Shown here: positions 44,636 to 55,265 of the stretch, one piece after another
Numbering within the stretch: position 1 is the first letter of the stretch
Layout: the number at the start of each line of letters is the position of its first letter
NCBI GenBank assembly: GCA_000711775.1
Contig: ARYC01000652.1
Location: 1-64,000, forward strand
Source of the DNA: Oxytricha trifallax
Taxonomy: Eukaryota; Ciliophora; Spirotrichea; Sporadotrichida; Oxytrichidae
Length of the DNA stretch: 64,000 nucleotides
Direction: 5' to 3'
Translations under genes and position numbers: made by a program
The notes under the pieces: model-generated
Told to the model about the DNA's origin: nothing
Seen by the model: only the letters and a program-made list of their open reading frames with translations
Databases searched by the model: none

Positions 44636-44936
44636 AATACATTTAATTTGTTTTATTTTATTAATCACATAATCAAGAAGGAGTTTTATAGTTGCCTTCA
44701 GTGGTTTTAGTTGTCTTGCTTATAAGAAATTTCAAGATTATTGCAATATAATAAATTAAAAATCTAAGAGTATTAATACCAAATAAATTAAAATAATTAA
44801 ATTATTATAATCATTATTTTTCAATTTTTTTTTAAATTCAATTTTTTTTTCTCAACAGTACTATCTAAACACTTTTAGTATTAATCTTATAAGTAAATAT
44901 CTCTCATTTTTCCTAATTTTTATAGATTTTTAATAT

Positions 44937-45280
44937 CTTATAAGTCTAAATCAGAGTTTAGTGAAAGCTAGGGATTGATAAATGCGAAGTCATAGTCTAT
45001 AACATAATTGGCTTAAATGCTTGAATAATCATCACTATTTGAGACTGCTTCGAGAGTGTTGAATTTTATAAGCCTTATTTTTAGATGTAATCAAATTCGA
45101 AAACATTAACAAACTAAGTATAAATTCTTATTTAATTTAATTAGCAAGTATTCCCTTTATAAATATTAGTTAATCTTTTAATGTAAAAATATCAATTTTC
45201 CCAATTTAATCTAATTTAATAGGCTATATAAATTATTATCTTGCTAAATTGATTTATTAGTATTTTTCATATTTTCCTAA
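44937..45280 (+). other. TGA-free frame, unidentified
   Basis: It reads SKSEFSESQGLINAKSQSIT, QLAQMLEQSSLFETASRVLN, FISLIFRCNQIRKHQQ, then drifts into AT-rich sequence. It may be the next MDS or exon after 44150-44635. Unknown family. Confidence 0.35.
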
Positions 45281-45450
45281 TGACTATAATTTTGACTCCC
45301 CCTCCTTTATAGAAGTGCAAAACCTCTTGTTCTTTTAATTACATTAAATTGATAAGATTTTCTGTTTACTTTTTAAATATCAATTTCTATTTATGATGTG
45401 TATTTATTATAATATGTTCAATGAATTAAAATGCAAAAAAGTGATAACCT

Positions 45451-45851
45451 TCACTTTTTATTTTTATATTGGCAGTCATCAATAATAAATATTCCATGAT
45501 GTAATTTAGTCTTTCCGCTTCTTATCTTCTAATAAATCTATTTGGTAAGAATCAATGCTGATTATAGATCAATAATAGGAGCAATCATTTTATTAGAGTA
45601 ATCAAGCTATTCATAAAGATATCCACTTTCTTTATAAGATTTTAGATAGTTCTACTACTTTATATCTCTGCTATTTTCCAAAACTGTAAACTATGGAGAT
45701 AAAATTAATTTATCGGAACTATAGCATTTTCCTTTGGTGTATTAATCGAAAGGTTTATAAAATATAGAAGCTTCTCTTCCAAATTAGTTCTTGTCAAGCG
45801 ATAATTTTAGTATGTTTCATTCGATAAAGAGAAAAGCGTTGTTTTAGGCAT
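45451..45851 (-). pseudogene. small unidentified gene with start, stop and one frame change
   Basis: ATG at 45851 reads MPKTTLFSLSNETYQNYRLT, RTNLEEKLLYFINLSINTPK, ENAIVPINQFYLHSLQFWKI. Near 45640 the coding signal moves by one base to LKSYKESGYLYEQLDYSNKM, IAPIIDLQSALILTKQIYQK and IRSGKTKLHHG, ending at TGA (45451-45453). About 133 residues in all. It could be one gene with a frameshift or an intron/MDS border. No family recognised. Confidence 0.5.
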
Positions 45852-46132
45852 AGTAATGTGTAATTAAAAATATTTTTGGTTGCACGATTTAAATTATATT
45901 CAGCTTATTTTATAGAATTGAAGTATCCAAAAAAAACTTCATCTTAAAGAGCAATATCAAATTTATTTAGAAAGTAAGTGGGTAAATTAAATGAAAGTAG
46001 GAGAGATTCCTATCACTATCAAAGGGTAATAAGCCGCATTCAAAACCCCAAAACCCCTTAATGAAGTTTATAAGTGCTTTGATTTGTAGGGAATTTGTTA
46101 GGGGTTGGGGTTATTAATTAAATTCGAGACAC

Positions 46133-47184
46133 TAATAACAAGCTATTGGGGTCAATTTATGATGAAGAGTACATAGATTTAGTGTTTAAATTGCGCTATG
46201 TATGTGATATATTCAGTTAATAAATGAAACATATACTTAATTACAAGTCTATTGCACTATTACTAAGGCGTAGTGCCTCAACTGTTCGCTCTCACTTTCT
46301 ACTTGCTCTGCAATTAAAGCAATAATAGTTGAGTTGTAAGTCTAAGAGAAGGACTAAATTTCAATCGCGACATAATGAATATCTCATCAATGAAAAAACT
46401 CTGAGATATTGTGCTCACTTTTCTCTTGATCAACGTGCCACTATGTTTCATCGGCAGTTCCCAGAGTTGAGAATATTTGCTTAATCTATAGAAAAAAATT
46501 ATAATCTTAATGGTATCTCTTACAAAGCTGTCGATCGTATCATGAGAGTAATTGACTTTACTAAGCCATTTTACAGGAACGTTTGAATTATATTTATGAT
46601 TAAATGTAATGAGCCTAATAGAAAAATATTAAGTTTATTCATGCTGATCAGGCTGTGTTTACCTTCAACACTTTCATCTAGAAGTCTTGGTAAAAGAGAT
46701 ATAGCAATAAAGAAGTATATGATTAAAAATCAAGGTACAAACAAAAGGCAATCCTTGGAGGTGTTAGCGAGGATGCTGGTTTAGAAACTTATGTAATACA
46801 TCCTCGCTCAATTAAGACAGAGCAGTATATTAAGTTCTTAGAGCAGCTGAGAGAGAAGTACCCTGAATAAGAGATTATACTATTCGTTGATATCTCTCAC
46901 TTCATAAGACAAAAGAAACCAAGAAAAGTTATGAAAGACTTCAAATAACACCTGAGTTTAACGTACCTTACAGTCCTTAGTTTAATTGAATTGAATTCTA
47001 CTGGGGCATCTCAAAAGGTCGCTATAAGAAACTGCTGCTATACCACTTGATGCATGACCTGCATATAGATACAGTAGACTTTATTAAAAGTTCAGCTAAG
47101 AGAGTAGGCAATAAGTTGGCTTATAAATGTGCAAGAGAAGGGAGAGTGAATGTTTATAAATAAGTATAAGACTTAGGTTAATGA
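46133..47184 (+). pseudogene. TBE 42-kDa DDE transposase (T5)
   Basis: No ATG at the usual place; the frame opens with LLGSIYDEEYIDLVFKLRY. Its N-terminal third is the best preserved of the copies, including SKRRTKFQSRHNEYLINEKT, which is disrupted elsewhere. The first motif reads HADQAVFTF, the second FVDIS with a frame change, and a TGA replaces the Gly codon just before IEFYW. Ends at TGA 47182. Inactive. Confidence 0.87.
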
Positions 47185-47193
47185 TTATTTTAG

Positions 47194-47974
47194 TCACATT
47201 TTAAATTCTTTCATTGGCGCAGGCTTCTCTTTTTTTTCTTCTTCTTAGCCTCTTAGAACTTTCCTCCTCCAAGATTTCTTCTCTTACTGCCAGCGCCAGC
47301 ATCTATGTTCATTTAATCTGGTGCCTGAACGTTGGAGTAAAGTCTCTTGCTTCTTCATACTTTGTTTATGACATTCCTTCTAAGTGAAGTTTGCTATGCT
47401 CCTTCATCAAGAAAATTGCAGTACCAGGTTTTTCTAAAGAATTAAGCTTTAAATCTTACTTGCTTTTGCAGCTCTGAAAGCCAGCTTTCACTTATCTTGA
47501 TGCCTTATTTGTTCTTATCTTCAAAAGAGATGCTATATCTTTTTTTATGAGATTCTTGAATTATCTCTTTCAATTAGTGCCTTTTATAGAAGCAAGTATG
47601 CCAAAGAAATAGTTTCTTTTAGGCGGTTTATTTGACAGCTGCTTCTTAGATGGTAGGTACTGCGAAACCTATGAGTCATTTATAGCATCCTCATATAAAT
47701 TTGTCACAGAGATTTCAGGATAGTTTGGAATCTCTGCAAACTTAACATCTTAAGTTTTCAACGCTTTCTTTTCTTCGCAGAGTATTGCTCTTAGAAATAA
47801 TATTTTCGTTCCATCCATCGTTGGTAGAAACAAACCAACTACAGTAAGCAAATTATAAAGGAGGTTGGGTTTACCTTGCTGCACTAGATAGCGGTGTAGA
47901 TCTTCCTTGCTTCTGAATCTTGAAAGCAACTCTTGAACTTACACTCTTTTCATTGCATCATTCATTGACTCCAT
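47194..47974 (-). pseudogene. TBE 22-kDa protein with 36-nt intron (T5)
   Basis: It starts MESMNDAMKRVQVQELLSRF then RSKEDLHRYLVQQ. A GTAAAC...CTGTAG intron of about 36 nt lies at roughly 47839-47874, followed by the PTMDGTKI exon. Later parts match T7 but need several frame changes. It illustrates the conserved intron position in this ORF. Confidence 0.78.
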
Positions 47975-48550
47975 CTTTTTTACAGATCTAAGAAATGATA
48001 TTCAAATTTAAGTTTATTGATTTCAATAATTTATCTCAGGAAAACTTACTATTAAATATAGGTAATCTATAGGTGGTCAACCTCTAAGAAGGATATGGAG
48101 AATGTTTTGAGAGCTGGTTTCAAACTTGAGAGATTGATATCAGTTTTCTATGTTATAGTTCTATATTTTTAAATTTAATAATTTAGTATGTACTTAATTA
48201 GGAGCAGCTCCTAAAATGCTAGTACTTAATTAGAAGCTTTAATTATAGCTAGTACCTAATTAGGAGCACCCTAATTTTAATAAAAAAATCAGAAAATACC
48301 TCCTAAAGCAGTACGTACTTAATTAGGTGCAACTCCTAAATCGGTACGTGCTGTAATCAACATATTAATGATAGTAAAAATGGCTACATATTATACTTTC
48401 AATATAGCTAATTCGTCTCTTGTCTCTCGATTTCTTACTCTATTACAACCAAATCTTTCCAAGAAAGCTCTCTGCCTTTAAATTTTATTTATTTTTTTTT
48501 TGGCTCTCTGTTGAAAAGGAGGCTTTATAATATTAAATTCAAATTTAAAT
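47975..48550. promoter_or_regulatory. T5 divergent spacer with TAGGAGC repeats
   Basis: Repeated CTTAATTAGGAGC, GTACCTAATTAGGAGC and GTACTTAATTAGGTGC motifs between the divergent ORFs; related to T2, unlike T3/T4/T6. Confidence 0.5.
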
Positions 48551-49997
48551 ATGAGCGGTAACCTTTTGAGAAAGCCAGCTATACTTCTATCAAACTAAAT
48601 GAGACTTTCCTTTGGTAATACAAAGAAATGTGATAACTATGAGCAAAACACTGTCAAAGATCAACCAGAGCTATCAATAGAGATCTCTATTATTAAAATA
48701 GAAATTAAGAATATCAAGTAAATGGCAGACAAGTGTGTTGGATACAGAGAGGAGGAGAAAGTTATAAATGAAATTTCCATTTAAGCTGAGGAAGTAGAAG
48801 TGTATTATTGTGAGAAGTGTGAGAGAGATTTTGCTCATAAGTCTAGCTAGTACAGATATATGAAGGAGAATAGAGAAGCCAAGCCAACTGTATACTTAAA
48901 GCATGATATAATTGATGGAAAGTACGATTGCTTTGAGTGCCATAAGCAATACACTCATACTAGAGATTTAAAGAAGCGTCTTTTAAAAACTCACAAGAAA
49001 GAAAAAGAAATTGAAAATTAAGAGAATAAAAAGAAGCTTCTATCCAAAAGAAAAAGAAGAGACTCTTCGACCTGTAGTACTTGAATAGTCTAATGAAACA
49101 AAATGTGTTATGAAGGTACGCAACCTCTTAGCATCTGAAGTTACAAAAATTATGATCAAAATTTAATACAAAAAAATTCTAGCACTCACTTAAATTGATT
49201 TAGACACTTCCCTATAGAGCTACCTAATTCTAGAGGACTCCTTTGATAAGAAAGTTATCAATGATCATCGAGATGCTTACAAGATTTATCCTTTCAAGTA
49301 TCTTTTGAGTGACGATAAATTCTAAATGGAATTTACTAATGAGTATCAAGTACTCACTCAAGCAAAGTTTAAAGAGTGTAGATAATTAATATTGCTAGAT
49401 GCTGTTCTCCTTGGCAGAGATCAAATTGCTTTTAGTCTCCCACTCTTTGAAATGACCCTTTGAGACTTCATAGCTGATCAAAGGAATCATAAGTAACTTG
49501 CATTAATAACAACGCAAACTCTGCAAGGTGTGAAAGAGCTTCACAAATTAGGTTTTGTACATAGAAATTTGAAGCCTGTGAATAAAATGATAAACTTTTC
49601 AACTGTAAGAGTGAAAATAATAGATTTAAACAGAGCTTTAAGAGTGGAGGTATCAAGACTTGGCAGTGTTAGGGGAACTCCTGGGTACTACCCATAAAGA
49701 GAAGACTGGAGAGATGGAGATTTTCAGTGGGATGTGTTGGCTCTGGCAGCAATAATAATTGAGTGCGATATGACTCTCAATGATTACTACTCTACAAGGT
49801 GCGAAAAGGATGCTAAGCTTAGAATAAAGCAATTTATAGATAAAAACAGAGTATCTCTATCAATGAAATAGATGGCACAGTAAGTAATAACAAAGCCAAA
49901 CCCACGATCAGACATATCAATTGAATAGATAGAATAGTGGTTGAGTAAAATAAACTTCAAACCTCTACCACATGATCCAAAAGTTCATTTTGAGTGA
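48551..49997 (+). pseudogene. TBE 57-kDa zinc finger/kinase protein (T5)
   Basis: ATG at 48551, TGA at 49995. Fingers: YYCEKCERDFAHKSSQYRYM (second half imperfect) and YDCFECHKQYTHTRDLKKRL (first His replaced by Arg). The kinase half reads HKLGFVHRNLKPVN, so the catalytic Asp is Asn, then KIIDLNRALR and GTPGYYPQREDWRDGDFQWD. The C-terminus is preserved to LPHDPKVHFE. Probably inactive as a kinase. Confidence 0.85.
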
Positions 49998-50332
49998 TTG
50001 AATTAAATACATTTACTATAAAATTCACTTTAAAACCTATTAATAACCCAAACCCCTAACAAGTTCCCTACAAATCAAAGCACTTTATAAACCTTATTAA
50101 GGGGTTTTGGGGTTTTGATATTTAACAAACGTTTCCTGCTATTATTTATTTATTGCATATGTCTAAATCTCTTATAAAAGTTGTGAGAAGCCTCTTATCT
50201 GATCTATAAAAATTTTACAATTTCATTTTTAAATTAATATTATTCTATTCAAATTTTAATCTAAATTTTAAATTTTTTATAGTAGAATTTAATTATTTTG
50301 TCTTGATAAGTGTTTCTTAATCTTCTTTACTA

Positions 50333-51040
50333 TCAAGCCATTCGACTCTTACTCCATCTTCCCAGAGTACACGCTAATTTTTCTCTTACTATTGAAGAAT
50401 TAACCTCTCCATACTATTTATCATTTCCCCAAATACCCTCATAGCGACGGCCATCTGGCTGAGTATAAACATCACAACCTTCTTTCTTATAATCAACGTA
50501 TTGTCCTTCGTTGCATCTGCCATCTTCCCAAGTATATTTGCATTATTTGTATAGCTTGTTTTCTTTCCAATCCCCTATATATTTACGGCCATCGGGTCAG
50601 GTTTATGTTCCATACCACTCAATATTATTTCCCCAGACTCCATTGTAAATAGAGCCATCAGTCCAATTCTAATACCCTTTGCCACGCTTGAGTCCAAGAT
50701 GAAAGTTTCCCTCATAAAAGAGCCATCTTCCCATTCTTCACGCCTATAATCTTATTTAAGGCCATCCCTTTACATACCATTGAATTTAGACACATTTTTA
50801 TGATAGTTGCTGCCTCTTCCATTGCCTTTATCATTTTGAATGTCACCTTCACAGACTTCACCATTAATGTGATGAAAAACTCGGCAACCACTGGCTTTGT
50901 TTTTTCTCCAATCTCCCTTGAATGAGCGCCATTTTTCGATACTAATTTGTCCTTGCCATGCTTGATTCAGATACTCTTTTGGAAAAGGGGAGCTTTTTTT
51001 ATGTGACCAGTATATACTGATTAATCTTCAACAAGAGTTA
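50333..51040 (-). pseudogene. MORN-repeat protein gene, broken
   Basis: Minus-strand reading: WRSFKGDWRKNKASGCRVFH, NGEVCEGDIQNDKGNGRGSN, REEWEDGSF, then after a one-base shift KGYQNWTDGSIYNGVWGNNI, an in-frame TGA, PDGRKYIGDWKENKLYKQCK, WEDGRCNEGQYVDYKKEGCD and QPDGRRYEGIWGNDKQYGEV, ending at TGA (50333-50335). At least six DG-x-Y-x-G-x-W units are seen, typical of MORN repeats that bind membranes or form scaffolds. The frame shift and internal TGA suggest decay, unless removed during development. Confidence 0.8.
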
Positions 51041-51127
51041 ATTGATCTACATGAATCAATTCTTCATTCGGATATAAAAAAAACTAAAATTTAATGAATA
51101 TTTATAACTTTTCAATTGGATATAAAT

Positions 51128-51553
51128 GATATTGTAGGAATGCATTCGATTTTGGGAAATTAATTATATTTAAATTAATAATTTATCAAAATATTGGCAG
51201 TTAAAGTTGGCCATTTTGAACGATCTTGGCTCATTCGATAGAGAATTCAAAATCAGCTGTTCTTTATTATTGACTGTACTATTTTCTTGCATCCCTGGAG
51301 AGAGTTAACTTCAATTTAATGTGAGGGCATAATTTAATTAATTTAGAGGTTGTTTACATTAAAGTCGAGTTATCTCCTTCCAGTGATGCGATAAAATAGA
51401 ACAACCAAAAATAAAGTCCAGCTGATTTTGAATTCTCTATCGAATGAGCCCAAAATCTTTCTAAATTGGCCAACTTTAACTGCCAATATTTTGATAAATT
51501 ATTAATTTAAATATAATTAATTTCCCAAAATCGAAAGTATTCCTACAATAATT
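51128..51553. mobile_element. M-family MITE, copy M2
   Basis: A complete copy of about 425 bp. Ends read TATTGTAGGAATGCATTCGA and complement. Inverted repeats run nearly to the centre and include TTGGCAGTTAAAGTTGGCCA and ATAGAGAATTCAAAATCAGCT. No ORF. Confidence 0.8.
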
Positions 51554-51999
51554 GTATTTTATCTTATACAATAAGATCTAACTTTAGAAATTGACTTTGA
51601 TTCTATACTAATGAATCTGCATTTTTTACTGCTTTCATGATTGTTCCAGATTTTTAAAACTAAAATTAAAGTTATTTAAAGCTTATTTAGATATAAAAAA
51701 GAATTTATATAATTTATATAGATAATTTTCATTAATCTTCTTATTTTAATACCAATATTTATCTATTAATTCAATTAATTATCTTTTTCTTTTATATATG
51801 AGCAAAATTAAAAAAGATCTTTTATTTAAGGAATTCTTTATAAAAGATCCCAATAATATCCAGATATATAATTATAGCTGCCAATTTATATTAAACATTA
51901 AATGATTTCCAAATCATTATAGAGAAGTATAGAAATATTAATTATACTCATTTGTAAAAATAGTTATTATGCTTTTCATATTTTAACATCAAGTTATAT

Positions 52000-52575
52000 A
52001 TAAATTTATCTACTCATAAGTGCTGGCGCCATCATTAAACATTAAATCGCCGATATCTATTTTATTAGAAAATTTCTGCTATCCATGCTTATTCTTCGTT
52101 GTAATTGCATAATCATCTTTTTGATTATTATTGTCTATTCAAATGTTTCCTCTGCTTTGACTCATACCATAGTTCTACCGTGCTTTTGAATTGTTCTTAC
52201 TTATATTTATTTAAATGAAAAGGGGGGTTTGAGGTTGTAAATTTACTTAAATATATATATAGAAAAAAATAAAATTAAAAAAGTGTATTTAGTGAATCTA
52301 CTCTTGATTAATTTCTAGTGTGTCTCATATTACTACAATTTTAAACTAGCTGTAAAATATTCTCATCATACTTAAACTTAACTGTTTTATAAGAATTTGA
52401 TTATTTAGGATTATCTTTTCTATTATTTAACTAAGATTAAATATAAATATAATAATATTCCTAGATTTTGGGTCTGGCTTTAGAGCCACATCAGTTAGCG
52501 TCATAATAAGTGGTATTGAATTTACCATCAATACTAGTGTATGTCCCACATGATTAGCCCATTTCTTGTAAATCT
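52000..52575 (-). pseudogene. minus-strand coding islands, unidentified
   Basis: About 52575-52470: GQSCGTYTSIDGKFNTTYYD then AN, a TGA and CGSKARPKI. About 52205-52000: NNSKARQNYGMSQSRGNI, a TGA, then DNNNQKDDYAITTKNKHGQQ, KFSNKIDIGDLMFNDGASTY. Both islands continue in the same frame beyond an internal TGA. Polar, Asn/Gln-rich; unknown family. AT-rich DNA on both sides (51554-51999 and 52576-53040) shows nothing else. Confidence 0.4.
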
Positions 52576-53042
52576 AATTATTTTGGTATATTTATATAAA
52601 TAAGAAGAATTATTTTATATTTTTGGGTTCAATATCTTTTGATAAGAAATAAATTACTTATTTCCCTAATATTTAGATTAAACATTAAGAAACAGTGCAT
52701 AAAATTTTTCCCAAAATATTAGTTCAATTTACACTGTATTATTAGAATGAATATTGGATTAATTTTCAGAATAAATTTGAGAGAATATATCAAAAATTGG
52801 CAAAAAATGATAAGAATTAATAAGTTATGTCAAACTTTCCAAGATTACTCTCATATAATAATATGGATAAAATTGATTCAATTTATGATTCTTAATTCCA
52901 GTTTATAATAAAATTTATAGCAAATAGTACAGCAGATTTATACAATATTAAAAGGAAAAATAAATTATCAATCAACATTTAAAAACTTAAATAATAAATA
53001 CTATCACTTGAGACTCAGTGGCAGCTGGTCACAGCTTCTTAA

Positions 53043-53926
53043 ATGAACACTGACGAGAGTCTTTTAATGTGCACTGTAGCAGAAGACACTCAAAGAGCTA
53101 TAATGAAGAGATCTATTAATAGTCTTAATTATTAATTTGTGCATAGAAATTGTGATTCTTTACATTGAAGGGTATTTATATTATATTAATGAGTTCTCAC
53201 GAACAGTCATTTGATATGTTCAAATTCAATTATGAAAATGATTTCACATACTAGAAGAAGCAATTAAAGCGTTAAAAGAAAAACAAAAAATCCTCATAAT
53301 ATCTGACGCCTGGAGGCACAGGCAAGACTCAGCCTAAACAGTCAGTTAAGATGATTTTTTGCAGTCCTGACACTCTAGGAAACTTTATAATTTTAATTTT
53401 TGATATAGCCAAAACGCTTTAGATAAATTTAAGAACGTTATATAACCATTTTTCCAATTTATTATTTGTGAAACCGACCAATAATAAGCTAGGAATTAGG
53501 TGAGTCAATGTCTCCAGATAAATCAATTCTACTTTGATTATGATAAGTTTGAGCTAGTTCCTCAGGTTGGGACTACCTCACCTTCCCAAAGAGAACTAAT
53601 GTTGAAAATAAAACCTAACCTCAATCTAAAATTAAAATAAAAATTCAATGAGCGTGTCAAATTAATGGTAAGAAAAAATTATAACGAAGATTTTGAATCA
53701 TTAATCGAATAACGTGGATAAGAAAATGAGTATATTATCGTGTGATTAGAAGAGAATAGTTAGTTATTGAAGTAATTCCCAGATAATTTTATAAGAAAAT
53801 TAACTATGAGTTAATCATAACAATTATGGAATCTTTTAGTTATAAGTGAATGATGATGATTTCTAGAAAAATATCATATTAGCTCAAGGATAATCGAGTT
53901 AGGATTCTTCTTATCACTTGCTAAAT
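53043..53926 (+). other. plus-strand coding islands left of the START locus
   Basis: 53043-53168: ATG frame MNTDESLLMCTVAEDTQRAI and MKRSINSLNYQF to TGA. 53189-53503: a 105-codon ATG frame, MSSHEQSFDMFKFNYENDFT, LTPGGTGKTQPKQSVKMIFC, SPDTLGNFIILIFDIAKTLQ. 53500-53745: QFYFDYDKFELVPQVGTTSP, SQRELMLKIKPNLNLKLKQK, RKNYNEDFESLIEQRGQENE, then TGA at 53743 and continuation LEENSQLLKQFPDNFIRKLT. They may be the first MDSs or exons of the START-like gene at 55.3 kb, or another gene. GGTGKT resembles a P-loop but stands alone. Confidence 0.45.
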
Positions 53927-53934
53927 CATTTTTT

Positions 53935-54060
53935 TTAAAAATTTATATTTCTCTATAATTTGCTAAGGTTTACTTTACTTTTCACTTTGCTTTCAGTACT
54001 GATATTCATTTGGAAAGCGTATTCAACAATCTTCGCTATAGGATTAGGTAATTATAATAA
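53935..54060 (-). other. short minus-strand coding island
   Basis: Reads LPNPIAKIVEYAFQMNISTE and SKVKSKVNLSKLQRNINFQK to TGA. It lies just downstream of the next ORF on the same strand and may be its last piece. Confidence 0.35.
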
Positions 54061-54061
54061 A

Positions 54062-54601
54062 TCAGTTATTTAACTTTAAATATATGTTGCAATTTTCTGA
54101 GGATTCATTATTTTCTTGGTTGCTGAGAAGATTCCTCAATAAATGCTTTTCTTATTTAAACTTTTAAATATTAAATATTTCTTAACAATATTACTTTCTC
54201 TCTTACTAGAAAGTTCTTTTATCAATAGAGAACTGCATGATAGGATCAAGGCTTATTTGTTTCCTTTTAGGTGCATCCATGTTTATAATAATTATTTATA
54301 GAATCTTCCCGTTTTTGTTTTTTTTATTCATTCTATCTTCAGCGCTTCTTCTGTAATTCAGTTCAAGCCTCCTGTTGATCTTTTTAATCTTCTTCAATCT
54401 CTTCTTGTCATACTCAGAGTTGTTATCTTTCTATAATTGATTGAGGAATTCAGAGAGACTTTCAATTGAAAATTATTCGTTCTTTGAGGTATTAGAGTTT
54501 GTTTGGTTGAGAAGTTGAAGCTATTCTGAACAACAAATTGGAATATTCAGCGAGAGATTTTAAAATCGATTGTATGGATAGGAGTTTATCTCTTTCATCA
54601 T
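54062..54601 (-). CDS. 180-codon ORF, basic coiled region, unidentified
   Basis: Starts with ATG at 54601 (MMKEINSYPYNRFQNLSLNI) and ends with TGA at 54062-54064, 540 bases, using several TAA/TAG as Q. Residues near 70-100 are strongly basic (KKRLKKIKKINRRLELNYRR), followed by MDAPKRKQISLDPIMQFSID and an AT-rich tail. The basic, amphipathic stretch suggests nucleic acid binding, but it is not a convincing bZIP. It overlaps, in another frame, the 147-codon ORF at 54462-54902, so one of the two must be interrupted by an MDS or intron border near 54500-54600. Confidence 0.45.
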
Positions 54602-54902
54602 TCTGATGCTAGTCATTTTAGATTTCAGAGTCTAAACTTGCTTGCTTTAAAGACATCCAATACATTGTGGTGTTTATCGCAAACAACTCAAGCCTCACAC
54701 TAAGAAAGTTGTTAAGATTTGTGATAAGCATTTCTAGATTGAGAGTCATTTTCATAGGTTCACTAGTTTTTAACTCTACCTTGATGAATTTTGTGCAGAA
54801 CTTTCCATCGATAAAAAGAGTATCTCTTATTTCTTCAAGACGCTAGTAAAACCTGTGCATGCTGAAATCTGGATGAAGAGTTGCTATAATTTCTCTGCTC
54901 AT
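54462..54902 (-). CDS. 147-codon ORF, helical, unidentified
   Basis: ATG at 54902 (MSREIIATLHPDFSMHRFYQ), then RLEEIRDTLFIDGKFCTKFI, VELKTSEPMKMTLNLEMLIT, NLNNFLSVRLELFAINTTMY, SILKSLAEYSNLLFRIASTS, ending at TGA 54462. It reads as a soluble alpha-helical protein. Its C-terminal 45 codons overlap the start of the ORF at 54062-54601. The plus strand of this region is also open (CAELSIDKKSISYFFKTLVK), an example of how rare TGA leaves several frames open; the minus frame has the better composition. Confidence 0.45.
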
Positions 54903-55265
54903 TGACCAAATACTGTTTAAAAATCAGTATACATGAATCACATCTATAAAATCTCTTTATAGTCTTATTCTATTAGATAAGTTAAAATCAATAAATTAGA
55001 ATCTAATTAGTACTAAATAGCAACAAATTAATCTCTTCAAGATTAATATTATCGTTTTTAGAGAAAATAAAGGTTTTCAGTTAATAACGGAAGTTAAGAG
55101 TAGAAATAGAATAACTTACTCTCTTACTCTTATTTATCTTGATCTCGTTTTCTTCAAAAGAACATTCTTATTCCTCTTTTATTCTCATTTTGTTGAAGAA
55201 TCTATCTCTTAATTTAAATGCAATAATAGAATCTTAAATTCTTTATTAAAGGAATACTTTTTTTT

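Larger units (their letters stand above)
46041..50117 (+). mobile_element. TBE transposon T5, full length
   Basis: A 4,077-bp TBE, left tip CAAAACCCCAAAACCCC, right tip GGGGTTTTGGGGTTTTG. Flanks are ATT at the left and ATA at the right, so the target duplication is imperfect. Terminal repeats share about 50 bp with the T4 type but differ inside (GGGAATTTGTTAGGGG), and the spacer repeats are of the TAGGAGC type. A third subfamily. Confidence 0.93.

Noticed and set aside
53270-53340. GGTGKT as a P-loop ATPase
   Set aside because: No hydrophobic strand before it and no Walker B or other NTPase motif follows in the frame.
54240-54400. bZIP transcription factor in the 180-codon ORF
   Set aside because: The basic stretch lacks the N-x-x-A-x-x-x-x-R core and there is no leucine heptad after it.
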